From the NCBI RefSeq assembly GCF_002210345.1, contig NZ_MWQI01000001.1, forward strand, positions 372,001 through 436,000: 64,000 nucleotides of DNA, given 5' to 3'. The notes under the pieces were generated by a model, which saw nothing but the letters and a program-made list of their open reading frames with translations, was not told the origin of the DNA and searched no databases. Origin of the DNA: Fibrobacter sp. UWB4 (lineage in GTDB: Bacteria > Fibrobacterota > Fibrobacteria > Fibrobacterales > Fibrobacteraceae). The translations under genes were made by a program, and so were the position numbers. Shown piece after piece: positions 52,580-61,104 of the stretch. Numbering within the stretch: position 1 is the stretch's first letter; every line of letters begins with the position of its first letter.

Positions 52580-52948
52580 ATGTTTAGGGCTTTGCGTATC
52601 GCAATACTGTTTTTGATGTGCTGCAGTTCGGTAGCGGTTGCTCAGCTTGTACCTGATACTGCGAAATTTCAAAATGAAGAGAAAATTTGGATTCCAGATT
52701 CGGTACTTTATATGCCTGCAAATTTACCCAAATGCATGGATTTGGGAAATGGGTGCTTCGGTGATAATTTTGATTATGATAAAGTAAAAGATGGGATAGA
52801 ATGGGATAAGTGCCGAAATGGAGATAAGGATTGCTATTTGACAAAAAAGGCGAATCTTGCGGAACCCTTTGTTAAAGCGCTGGCGCAACCATTTATCTAT
52901 AATCACGAAAAACGAGAACGTCAATCAGGCGGAAAATCGAAAAAGTAG
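52580..52948 (+). CDS. Small exported protein, unknown function
   Basis: 122 residues from ATG 52580: signal peptide MFRALRIAILFLMCCSSVAVAQ, then a domain rich in Asp and Cys (four Cys spaced KCMDLGNGC and KCRNGDKDC, likely two disulphides), and a basic C-terminus (NHEKRERQSGGKSKK). The frame from 52514 would use TTG and bury the signal peptide, so it is rejected. No recognised family. Confidence 0.55.
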   Translation: MFRALRIAILFLMCCSSVAVAQLVPDTAKFQNEEKIWIPDSVLYMPANLPKCMDLGNGCFGDNFDYDKVKDGIEWDKCRNGDKDCYLTKKANLAEPFVKALAQPFIYNHEKRERQSGGKSKK

Positions 52949-52968
52949 TAATGTAATCGTTTTTGAAA

Positions 52969-52994
52969 AAGCAGACTTCCTTCGAAGCCTGCTT
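52969..52994 (+). terminator. Terminator of the small exported-protein gene (second hairpin of the pair)
   Basis: AGCAG-CTTC/GAAG-CTGCT stem-loop with one internal mismatch, followed by TCTGTTTTG. Near copy of the hairpin at 52476-52500. Confidence 0.55.
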
Positions 52995-53049
52995 CTGTTT
53001 TGTATTTGAAATTTGTTTTTTTTTGAACGGCTATATTGAAATTGTAAAT

Positions 53050-53243
53050 TTTTGCTTTTAATGAGGCTTGTTTGTGTCTTGTTGACTTTTTCTTGTTTTT
53101 AATATGAAAAAAGTTATTTTGCGTAATTTATGTGAAATTAATTGTCTTTGTTTGAATTACTTTTTTGTAAAAAATGAGTATAAAATATTTGATTTGGTTT
53201 GAATATCTTATATTTAAACTATGTGTTTATGAAGGAGTAGAAT
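53050..53243 (+). promoter_or_regulatory. Duplicated promoter/leader region of S8-like paralogue 1
   Basis: About 190 bp that match 55256-55449 closely, including AATTACTTTTTTGTAAAAAA, GAGTATAAAATATT, AATATCTTATATTTAAA and GAAGGAGT before the ATG. The promoter probably lies around ATCTTATATTTAAA. Confidence 0.65.
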
Positions 53244-55166
53244 ATGAAAAAGGAGATTGCTTTATTAGTTGCCGCCAGTTGCATTGGCGCTGGTGCGGCT
53301 ACGGTGAATTATGACCTTTTGGGTCGTAAGGGGAGTAAAATGAATTCCCCGATGGTCTATAAGAATATAGACTATAGTAAAATGAAGAAAAAAGAACAGC
53401 AGAGCATTGGTTCTTCTCTGGAAAATAAAACGCTAAAAAGGCTTGGAACGGGGCTGAATTCGAATTATCGTTCTATTGCGGGTGTTTATAATAATAAGGG
53501 GCTGGATTATTATATGGCAAGTTCCCAGAATCCGTATCCCTACTATTTGAAGTGGTGGAAAGCAAATGGTTCATATGAGGATGGCTGGTATAATAAGTTG
53601 GCTGGAAATGGTGGCTATATGGACCAGTCAAATGCTGTTTTTAAGAGCTTCTCTCTTAAGTCGCACTATCCGCCTGCATATAAATATGCCGGGATTTCCA
53701 ATGTTTATGGGCATGGTTACAATATGACGTGGTTGCCTCCTGCTTCTGGAATTTCTAATCCGGTTCAGTCTTCGCCATATGCATATTATCAGCAAATTCG
53801 ATACGAACCTTTTGGAACTGTCGAAATGACTAAGTCCAAAAGGAGCGATATCTCATGGTATGATGAAAGCCATCTGTATCCGGATGCGGATTGGGGTGAT
53901 GTCGGTGTTTATATGGTTGCTGATGCTGAACCGGTTAGCTTGCGCCATCAACAGTATGATCGCTATGTTCTGGTTAATCCGAATGAACAGTTTTCTCCGG
54001 ATCCCGTAAATGAAATGCTTTCGGCAAGGTCCTATAGAATTATTAAGGATGCTACGAATTTTTCTGTGGTTTATGTAAGCAAAAATCGACCTTCAGATCC
54101 GTCTTCTGATGCCAGGGGACCTCAAATTTATGTAGGACTTCATAATCGTGGCGATGTTTTCTATGATAATGAAGATGCTATGAAATATTCTACTGCGGCT
54201 AGGGATCTTGATAATTACATCTATAATAATAGAACGACCGAAATCGTCGCTGCAGGAAACTATATGGTTCGTCTTAATACAGGACATCTGGCTGCTGAAG
54301 CACATGCCGCAAATGCCATTACTGTTGGTGCGGTAGATGCTTATAGTGGAGAGATTACGAGCTATAATTCGACAAAGTCGAAATATTGCACTCGTGGTAT
54401 TGGCGGGTGCGATGGACTTTCTAATACCAATGAAGGGTCCAGAAAACCGGAAATATACAACTATTCTCACTTCTATTTTTTGGATGAATGGAGAGAGTAT
54501 ACGGATTTGTCTTCTGGAGTGCAGTACAGTTATGATCCTTTCTATGATGGCAATGAAATGTCTGCTGCTTATACAGCAAGTATGGTCGCTGAACTTCTGT
54601 CGGTCAATCCGTTCTATCGCTGGCATCCGGAAGTCGTAAAGGCTTTGTTGCTGACTTCGGGCGATGTCTCTGTGTCTCCTCCTTATCCTGAATACTATCC
54701 GGTAACATCGGAAATTCCGTCTTACCGTAGCTTGGTTTTCGATAAAAATCACAATTCCTACTTCCATGAATCTCGTTATTGGGTGGGCGAAACGCAGCGG
54801 CTGAAAACGCATGTTGAACCTTATAGCGAAAGAAAAGAAATTCGCTTTAAAGTCAAACGCCCGGCTGGCAAGACTAATTTTAAGGCTGCAATTGCATGGC
54901 TGAGCAGTGGTAATGATATTGCAAATCTTGGCAGGGTTCCTCAGGATTTCGATTTGTATGTGTATGAAAGTAATGACGGCAATGTGGATAATATAGATGT
55001 CTATAACTCCCATGCATCATCTCTTAGCGGCATTGACGCTTACGAAAAAATCTCGTTTACATCGAATGCTAATTACCTGGTGTTCCGTATTCTTCTTTAT
55101 CGCGATCTCGAAGATTCTGAAAATAATGGACAGATGGTCTTGGGCTTTGATGTGGCCGCTAAATAG
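53244..55166 (+). CDS. Secreted subtilisin-fold (S8-like) paralogue 1, catalytic Ser replaced by Glu
   Basis: 640 residues. Signal peptide MKKEIALLVAASCIGAGA, then a block shared by all three paralogues (TVNYDLLGRKGSKMNSPM onward, about 36 residues). The region 325-460 follows the subtilase order: EIVAAGN with the oxyanion-type Asn339, AANAITVGAVDAYSG, RKPEIYNYSH, then DGNEMSAAYTASMVAELL and VVKALLLTSGDV, which align with 'AAGN', 'vitVGAvd', 'kPdv.aPG', 'GTSMAaPhvaGvaAll' and 'vk.lL..tA'. The serine of GTS is Glu438. No HGTHVAG motif is found and the Asp motif is weak. The C-terminal 150 residues are a beta domain (FKAAIAWLSSGND, PQDFDLYVYES). Not expected to be a protease. SD GAAGGAG. Confidence 0.7.
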   Translation: MKKEIALLVAASCIGAGAATVNYDLLGRKGSKMNSPMVYKNIDYSKMKKKEQQSIGSSLENKTLKRLGTGLNSNYRSIAGVYNNKGLDYYMASSQNPYPYYLKWWKANGSYEDGWYNKLAGNGGYMDQSNAVFKSFSLKSHYPPAYKYAGISNVYGHGYNMTWLPPASGISNPVQSSPYAYYQQIRYEPFGTVEMTKSKRSDISWYDESHLYPDADWGDVGVYMVADAEPVSLRHQQYDRYVLVNPNEQFSPDPVNEMLSARSYRIIKDATNFSVVYVSKNRPSDPSSDARGPQIYVGLHNRGDVFYDNEDAMKYSTAARDLDNYIYNNRTTEIVAAGNYMVRLNTGHLAAEAHAANAITVGAVDAYSGEITSYNSTKSKYCTRGIGGCDGLSNTNEGSRKPEIYNYSHFYFLDEWREYTDLSSGVQYSYDPFYDGNEMSAAYTASMVAELLSVNPFYRWHPEVVKALLLTSGDVSVSPPYPEYYPVTSEIPSYRSLVFDKNHNSYFHESRYWVGETQRLKTHVEPYSERKEIRFKVKRPAGKTNFKAAIAWLSSGNDIANLGRVPQDFDLYVYESNDGNVDNIDVYNSHASSLSGIDAYEKISFTSNANYLVFRILLYRDLEDSENNGQMVLGFDVAAK

Positions 55167-55255
55167 TGACTGCTGAATAGGAATTGTTTGAGAAAGACTC
55201 GTCGGCATATGCAGGCGAGCCTTTTTGTATGCAAAAGTTATGTCTGGTGTGTAAA

Positions 55256-55449
55256 TTTTAGCTTTTGATGAGGCTTATTCGTGCCTTGTTGGCTTTTTCT
55301 TGTTTTTATACAAAAAATGTTATTTTGTGAAATTTATGCGAAATAAAATGTCTTTGTTTGAATTACTTTTTTGTAAAAAATGAGTATAAAATATTGATTT
55401 TGATTAGAATATCTTATATTTAAAGTACATATTTGTGAAGGAGTGAAAT
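55256..55449 (+). promoter_or_regulatory. Duplicated promoter/leader region of S8-like paralogue 2
   Basis: Near copy of 53050-53243, ending GAAGGAGTGAAAT-ATG. Shows that the duplication included the control region, so paralogues 1 and 2 are probably expressed alike. Confidence 0.65.
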
Positions 55450-57456
55450 ATGAAAAAGGAAATTGCTTTATTAGTTGCAGCCGGTTGCATTGGTGCTGGT
55501 GCGGCTACGGTGAATTACGACCTTTTGGGGCGTAAGGGAAGTAAAATGAATTCCCCGATGGTCTATAGGAATATAGACTATAGTAAAATGAAGAAACAAG
55601 AACAGCAAAACATTGGTTCTTCTCTGGATGCTAATGTCTTGGCTAAAAAGGCTTCAGGTCTTGTAAATGGTGCGTATTCTGCGGAAGGCCGTTTCTTTAA
55701 TCGAGGTTGGACCGGAGCGAACGACTGCTATACGAACTATAGTAATACGAACTATCGTTGCTTCTATAATTTTACGGCACATTCTTACTCTTATCCAACG
55801 CTTTCTTCTGATCGAGGAAGCTTGTTTTATGCATACGGTCCGTATGGTGATATTGGTTACATTGAACGATCGAATGAATATTTTAAATACATCCCCGTTC
55901 CTGATGATTATATAAATCCAAACTTCTATACGGAAAACAGTTTTTCTCGTGCCAATAATCAAGGGTATAGTTTTTCGTATAACAATTCTTTCAATTTCAA
56001 TAATCCTGTACAGACATCTCCCTATGGAGATGGAAGTCAAATTCAGTACAAGAATTTCAAAGATGTTAGAGACGGAAGTTCTTATTCTGATAGACAGTAT
56101 ATATCGGTTTGGTATGGTGCGCAGAATTCCGCTAATTACGGTAATGCTGCTTATACTAGCCAGCCGTATACTTGGGCGGTCGAATGGAAAAATGACTGGA
56201 CAAATGTTGGCATCTATGTGCCTTTAAATGCAATGCCAGTCAAGATGGCTCAAAATGATCAGATTAAATATGTGGTAGTGTCTCCGGCTAGCTATTGGCA
56301 AGTTCCATCAAATGAAATTGATGCTTCGAAAACATTTAAAATATTAAAGAATTCTTCGAAAAAATCCGATATTTATGTGGGTTCTGCGGAATATCCGAGT
56401 TATCCGAGCAATATTCAAAAGGATAACATTTATATGGGTCTTCGAGTCCGTAAGCCCATGGCGGGCGGATTTATGCCTTCTGGATTGTATTACTCAGATG
56501 AAGCGCGTACGCTCGATAACTACATCTATACCAATCGTACTGTAGAAATTGTTGCTGCAGGTGAAGGTAGTGGATCCAACAGAAACTTTGCAAATATTGC
56601 CCACGCTGTAAATGCTATTACAGTTGGCGCTGTTGATCCTACAAGCGGTAATGCTACTGCATATACGCCTAATGTTCGACCCAGATATTGCACTAGCGGA
56701 ATCGGAAACTGCAATTCGAGCAGTTCTTACAATATTGGAACTACAAAGCCGGAAATTAGCAATTATACTCATTTTTATTTTAATGAAGGTGGCTATAATT
56801 CGGATAAGGGCCGAAAGTATACGGCGTCATGGGGAACTGTTTCGACATATGACCCTTATTACGATGGTACGTCAATTTCTGCTGCATATACTGCAGGTAT
56901 GGTTTCTGACCTTCTGGCTACAAATGCTTTCTACCGTAGGCATCCTGAAGTTGTTAAGGCTACATTGCTTACATCGGCAAGTGTGACTGGCGTCCCGACC
57001 TATGCAACTTTGTTGCCGCCTCGTTCCTATACAGATGTAAACCATGCTTATCCGTATAAGCATGAATCCCGTTTCTGGGTCGGCGATATCAATAAGGTGA
57101 AAACTCATGAGGATTCTTATGGCAGAAAGGAAATCAGATTTAAGGTGAAAACTTCTGATTTTGAATCGAATAATTTTGTTGCTGCTATTTCCTGGTTGAG
57201 TAGTGGTGACGATATCGCAAATCTTGCTAAGATTCCTCAGGATTTTGACCTTAGGGCTTATGCAAATAATTCGGGAAATCTTAATGATCTTGAAACCTTC
57301 CTGGATTCTTCCTTAAGTTCTTTTGACGCTTTTGAAAAGGTATCCTTCTCGACAAGTGCAAACTATATTGTGTTCGTTATCACCTTGTATTCTGATGACG
57401 TGAATAGTGAAAACCGTGGACAGGTTGTCTTGGGCTTTGACATGATGTCTCGCTAA
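55450..57456 (+). CDS. Secreted subtilisin-fold (S8-like) paralogue 2, catalytic Ser kept but oxyanion Asn lost
   Basis: 668 residues, same plan as paralogue 1: signal peptide MKKEIALLVAAGCIGAGA, conserved N-terminal block, subtilase-like core, C-terminal beta domain (FVAAISWLSSGDD, PQDFDLRAYANN). Here the nucleophile motif is intact (DGTSISAAYTAG, Ser475), but the motif equivalent to AAGN reads AAGE (Glu372), and no HGTH is present. The triad Asp position, weakly placed in 'GIYVPLNAMPV', reads Asn. The loss pattern is the mirror of paralogues 1 and 3. The region from 75 to 220 is rich in Tyr, Asn and Ser and differs most from the others. Confidence 0.7.
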   Translation: MKKEIALLVAAGCIGAGAATVNYDLLGRKGSKMNSPMVYRNIDYSKMKKQEQQNIGSSLDANVLAKKASGLVNGAYSAEGRFFNRGWTGANDCYTNYSNTNYRCFYNFTAHSYSYPTLSSDRGSLFYAYGPYGDIGYIERSNEYFKYIPVPDDYINPNFYTENSFSRANNQGYSFSYNNSFNFNNPVQTSPYGDGSQIQYKNFKDVRDGSSYSDRQYISVWYGAQNSANYGNAAYTSQPYTWAVEWKNDWTNVGIYVPLNAMPVKMAQNDQIKYVVVSPASYWQVPSNEIDASKTFKILKNSSKKSDIYVGSAEYPSYPSNIQKDNIYMGLRVRKPMAGGFMPSGLYYSDEARTLDNYIYTNRTVEIVAAGEGSGSNRNFANIAHAVNAITVGAVDPTSGNATAYTPNVRPRYCTSGIGNCNSSSSYNIGTTKPEISNYTHFYFNEGGYNSDKGRKYTASWGTVSTYDPYYDGTSISAAYTAGMVSDLLATNAFYRRHPEVVKATLLTSASVTGVPTYATLLPPRSYTDVNHAYPYKHESRFWVGDINKVKTHEDSYGRKEIRFKVKTSDFESNNFVAAISWLSSGDDIANLAKIPQDFDLRAYANNSGNLNDLETFLDSSLSSFDAFEKVSFSTSANYIVFVITLYSDDVNSENRGQVVLGFDMMSR

Positions 57457-57495
57457 TTCGAACTCGTTGAAATATAAAATACAGCCTTATTTGTA

Positions 57496-57526
57496 AAGCC
57501 TCGCTAGCGTATTGCTGGCGGGGCTT
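57496..57526 (+). terminator. Stem-loop after S8-like paralogue 2
   Basis: AAGCCTCGCTAGC pairs with GCTGGCGGGGCTT through two G-U pairs; weak T content follows. Confidence 0.6.
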
Positions 57527-57619
57527 AACTTGTTGTAAATAATTTTATATGTTGTTATATATAGAAACTATTTTATTATTTTATAGATACTTATAAAATA
57601 ATAAAGAGAGAGGGTGTAA

Positions 57620-59581
57620 ATGAATAAAAAAATGGCTTTCATTGTGGCTCTAGGCTGTGCTTATGCCGGTGCTACTTCTACTGTAAATTATGACCTTCTT
57701 GGTCGCAAGGGGAGCAAAATGAATTCCCCGATGGTCTATAAGAATATAGACTACTCCAAGATGAAAAAGGATAAACAGCAGGTCGGGTCTTCGCTAGAAG
57801 TGAAGTCTTTGGCGAAAAACGCTGGTCCAGGTTTTCAGAATAACGCGGATGCCATAACGGGTATTTTCAATAATAGAGGGTTGGAACATCAAAATAACAC
57901 GTACCCTTATTATATGAAACGGTACTTCCAGCAAGGTGCCCCTCTTGAAGGCTGGTATAGCACCTTGGGTGGGGAGTCTGGGTACATGAAGCAATCCAAT
58001 CAGGTCTTTTTCCCTGTCCCGATGGAACGCAAGAATCCGGTTAACCTGCAATACGGGGTAAGAACGAATGTTCCGTCAAGTGAATATTCCCTTTCGACAA
58101 CGAATTATACCTTCAATAACAATTCGCAGCCATCTCCTTACAGCTATTCTCAGTATGGCAATACCGAGATGATTAATTATATGCCGTTTTCCGCTATTGA
58201 AAACTACGCCAAGAGGTATTCGATTTGGTGGTATGACAATCCGTCGTATACGCCGAATCCAGAACAGTGGGACGATGTGGGTATTTATATGTCCATAGAC
58301 GCCCTTCCGGTCAAGTTGGATCCGAATAAGTCTGTTCCGTATCTTAAGCTTGCGTCTGGAGAATTGTTCGAACCGACGCCTGAAACAGAAATGCTGTCTT
58401 CAAGAACGTATGATGTTATAAAGGCGACGGCGAAAAATTCTGTGATTTTTGTCGGTAGCGAGTACCCTCTATGGCCGGAAGATTATCCGTTAAATCCGAA
58501 TCATCGCAGTCCGTTTGTTTATGTGGGTGTTCGAAATCGCCAATATGGAAATGTCGATAATCAGCTCGCAAAGCAATATTCTTATGAAACGATGCAGGTT
58601 GATAATGCCATATATAGAGGTCGTCGTATTGATGTTATTCCCGCTGGGAATTATAATGTGAGAAACAATTCAGGGCATCTTGGTCTTGAAGCTCATGCAG
58701 CCAATGCCATTACGGTGGGTGCAGTCGATGCTGAAACTCGAAAAATCACGAGTTATAACTCGACTCAATCCTATTATTGTACTCTGGGTTTAAGGCAATG
58801 CAATGATGGAAATAATTTGAGGATTGGTTCCCGAAAGCCTGAAATCTACAATTTTTCTCATTACTATTTTGATCATCAATCTAATAGCAACTATCCTCAA
58901 GAACAGAAACGAGTTTATACGAATAGATCTACTGGAATTGCCTATACCTATAACCCGTATTACGACGGTTCCGAAATGGCTGCTGCATATACGGCAGGGC
59001 AGATCGCGAACCTTTTGTCGGCAAATCCGTACTATCGCTGGCACCCGGAAATGGTGAAGGCTTTGATGCTTACTTCTGGGGATGTCTCTATAAACACTCC
59101 ATATCCGAATGGAACTCCGATAACGACAAAGATGCCTTCTTATTATAGCATGCTTACGGACCAAAATCACAGTGAAGTTTTCCATGAATCCCGCTATTGG
59201 GTGGGCGAAATCAGTAAGCTGTACACGCATTATACAGATGAAGGACAGAAAGAAATTCGTTTCAGTGTCAAGCGTCCTACAGATAAGAGTAATTTTACAG
59301 CAGCAATTGCTTGGTTAAGTAGTGGTTCTGATCTTGTTAAGGTTGGCAGAGTTCCTCAGGATATCGACCTTTATGTGTATGAAAGCAATACCTCGAATGT
59401 GAATAATCTTTCTAATTTAAAAGTCTCATCGCTTGATGGAGATAATGCATATGAACGTAAATCGTTTACGTCAAATGCAAACTATCTTATTTTCCGCATT
59501 CTTATTTATGCCGACCGTACTCCGGATAATTCAGACAATAAAGGTAAAATTGTCCTTGGCTTCGATCTTGCTGGTATCTAG
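57620..59581 (+). CDS. Secreted subtilisin-fold (S8-like) paralogue 3, catalytic Ser replaced by Glu
   Basis: 653 residues. A different signal peptide (MNKKMAFIVALGCAYAGA), but the following block (TVNYDLLGRKGSKMNSPM onward) is the same as in the other two, also at DNA level. Core: IPAGN with Asn344, AANAITVGAVDAETR, RKPEIYNFSH, then DGSEMAAAYTAGQIANLL with Glu452 at the serine position. The upstream region is unrelated to those of paralogues 1 and 2 and has GAGAGAGGG as SD, so its control differs. C-terminal domain as in paralogue 1 (FTAAIAWLSSGSD, PQDIDLYVYES). Followed by a terminator, closing the array. Confidence 0.7.
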   Translation: MNKKMAFIVALGCAYAGATSTVNYDLLGRKGSKMNSPMVYKNIDYSKMKKDKQQVGSSLEVKSLAKNAGPGFQNNADAITGIFNNRGLEHQNNTYPYYMKRYFQQGAPLEGWYSTLGGESGYMKQSNQVFFPVPMERKNPVNLQYGVRTNVPSSEYSLSTTNYTFNNNSQPSPYSYSQYGNTEMINYMPFSAIENYAKRYSIWWYDNPSYTPNPEQWDDVGIYMSIDALPVKLDPNKSVPYLKLASGELFEPTPETEMLSSRTYDVIKATAKNSVIFVGSEYPLWPEDYPLNPNHRSPFVYVGVRNRQYGNVDNQLAKQYSYETMQVDNAIYRGRRIDVIPAGNYNVRNNSGHLGLEAHAANAITVGAVDAETRKITSYNSTQSYYCTLGLRQCNDGNNLRIGSRKPEIYNFSHYYFDHQSNSNYPQEQKRVYTNRSTGIAYTYNPYYDGSEMAAAYTAGQIANLLSANPYYRWHPEMVKALMLTSGDVSINTPYPNGTPITTKMPSYYSMLTDQNHSEVFHESRYWVGEISKLYTHYTDEGQKEIRFSVKRPTDKSNFTAAIAWLSSGSDLVKVGRVPQDIDLYVYESNTSNVNNLSNLKVSSLDGDNAYERKSFTSNANYLIFRILIYADRTPDNSDNKGKIVLGFDLAGI

Positions 59582-59608
59582 TTCCTGTGAAGCCTAAATG
59601 CTTAAAAT

Positions 59609-59640
59609 GCCCCGATGGAAAAATCCGTCGGGGCGTTTTT
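59609..59640 (+). terminator. Terminator of the S8-like array
   Basis: GCCCCGA/TCGGGGC stem followed by GTTTTTGTTTG. Confidence 0.85.
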
Positions 59641-59655
59641 GTTTGTTTGAAATGG

Positions 59656-60207
59656 TTAAATAACTTTATCTGTGACAATGCGCCATTCGCCGGGCTTTAA
59701 GTCCCCTAGCGGGATGTTCCCGATTTGCACACGGACAAGGCGGAGGGTCGGGAAACCTACGGCTGCTGTCATGTGCCGCACTTGACGGTTCTTGCCTTCG
59801 ATGAGCGTGAGTTTTACCCAGCTGGTGGGAATATTGGCGCGGTAGCGCACTGGCGGGTTGCGGGGCCAGATCCAGTCGGGTTCTTCGGCGATTTCTGCCT
59901 TGCAGGGCTTGGTGTGGTATCCCTTGATGTCCACGCCTTTAGAGAGCTTTAGGATGGCTTCCTTGGTAATTTGTCCGTCAACTTGTGCGAGATAGGTTCG
60001 CGGGTGTTCGTATTTGGGGTCTAGAAGTTTTTTGATGAGTTTCCCGTTATCGGTTAGGAGTAACGCGCCTTCACTGTCGTGATCGAGCCTGCCGGCTGCA
60101 TAGATGTCTGGCGGGAACCCGAAAGAATTTAGGGCTAAATGTCCTGATTCTGGGGTGAATTGGCTTAATACGCCATAGGGCTTGTTGAAAATAATAACAG
60201 TTGACAT
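59656..60207 (-). CDS. rRNA large-subunit pseudouridine synthase, RluE type
   Basis: 183 residues, without an S4 domain, as in RluE. Catalytic-type AAGRLDHDSEGALLLTDNG, then RTYLAQVDG, the RluE-like IWPRNPPVRYRANIPTSWV, and GKNRQVRHMTAAVGFPTLRL. RluE makes pseudouridine 2457 in E. coli 23S rRNA. Divergent from the thioesterase gene. Confidence 0.88.
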   Translation of the reverse strand: MSTVIIFNKPYGVLSQFTPESGHLALNSFGFPPDIYAAGRLDHDSEGALLLTDNGKLIKKLLDPKYEHPRTYLAQVDGQITKEAILKLSKGVDIKGYHTKPCKAEIAEEPDWIWPRNPPVRYRANIPTSWVKLTLIEGKNRQVRHMTAAVGFPTLRLVRVQIGNIPLGDLKPGEWRIVTDKVI

Positions 60208-60229
60208 GCCTCATAATGATAAAAAATTT

Positions 60230-60235
60230 TATATT
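60230..60235 (+). promoter_or_regulatory. -10-like box before the thioesterase gene
   Basis: TATATT, 6 bp before ATG 60242, no SD; the sequence TATATTCAAAGCATGATT nearly repeats that of nrdR. This decides the start in favour of 60242. Confidence 0.45.
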
Positions 60236-60241
60236 CAAAGC

Positions 60242-60997
60242 ATGATTGATATTTACACTTTGGCGAAAAATCCGCTTGTATTCCAGAAGCCGAGAACGAT
60301 TACTTCGGCTTATATTGACGTGTCAGGAAAGATGGGTCTTGCGCAGACTGTGCTCATGGTCCAGGACAATATTACGGAAAATTTTGGATCCATGAAAATG
60401 GACAATTTCGTGGTCAAGGAAAAGGGCGGCTTCTGGGTTGTTTATAAGGCCAAGTTCAAATTCTTGAAACGTCCGTACTGGAAAGATAAAGTTGTCACGA
60501 CATCCTTCCCGGCAGATAATCAGCTTATCCGCTTGAACGAAAATACGGCGATTACGACGATTGAGGGCGAACCGATTATTTTTGCAAAACAGGAAATGTG
60601 CTGCCTGAGCTTCGATCGTCATCGTCCGATGCGCCTTTCTGCGGTCGATTTCCCGACGGAAGGTTTTCCTGAAGCATTCATGACGGATGATTTCGACCGC
60701 TTTAACGTGAAGCCTGAAGAATATCAGGAAGTTTATCAGCAGAAGGTCTTGCCGCAACATATCGATATGTCGCACCATATGAACAATATCGAATATGTAA
60801 AACTTGCATTGAACGTCTTTAGCGCGTCTGACCTGGAACTTTGCATTCCTTCGGAACTTGAAGTCCATTACTTGGGTGAATCCAAGGAAGGCCAGGTTTT
60901 AAAGGTTTTCCGCGCGGATCATAATGGAGCGACTTACATGCGCATTCTCGATGAGACGGATCGCCCTGTCTTCGAAATGAAACTCAGGATGATGTAG
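60242..60997 (+). CDS. Acyl-ACP thioesterase family protein
   Basis: About 251 residues with two hot-dog halves. N-terminal half: lQ-type helix, then FVVKEKGGFWVVYKAKFKFLKRPYWKDKVVTTSF. C-terminal half: QKVLPQHIDMSHHMNNIEYVKLALN, which matches the second-half 'D.n.HvNN..Y' of bacterial FatA/FatB-like enzymes. It releases fatty acids from acyl carrier protein. The upstream frame from 60182 overlaps the divergent gene and has no support. No fatty-acid genes adjoin. Confidence 0.75.
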   Translation: MIDIYTLAKNPLVFQKPRTITSAYIDVSGKMGLAQTVLMVQDNITENFGSMKMDNFVVKEKGGFWVVYKAKFKFLKRPYWKDKVVTTSFPADNQLIRLNENTAITTIEGEPIIFAKQEMCCLSFDRHRPMRLSAVDFPTEGFPEAFMTDDFDRFNVKPEEYQEVYQQKVLPQHIDMSHHMNNIEYVKLALNVFSASDLELCIPSELEVHYLGESKEGQVLKVFRADHNGATYMRILDETDRPVFEMKLRMM

Positions 60998-61012
60998 TTG
61001 TTGTGCTGCTGA

Positions 61013-61087
61013 TGTCATTCCCGACTAGATCGGGAATCGCCTTTTTGTTTTATTAAAGGAGATGCCCGCTCTGTGGCGGGCATGACA
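61013..61087. repeat. Two-hairpin palindromic repeat (REP/BIME-like), copy 2
   Basis: 75 bp between TGTCAT and ATGACA. First stem ATTCCCGA/TCGGGAAT, second stem ATGCCCGC/GCGGGCAT. Compared with copy 1, the closing pair of the first stem changed from T-A to A-T on both sides, which keeps the pairing. Confidence 0.85.
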
Positions 61088-61104
61088 AGAAACACTAGTT
61101 TATG

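Noticed and set aside
53244-59581. Active secreted proteases of the S8 family
   Set aside because: No paralogue has a full set of His, Ser and oxyanion Asn motifs.
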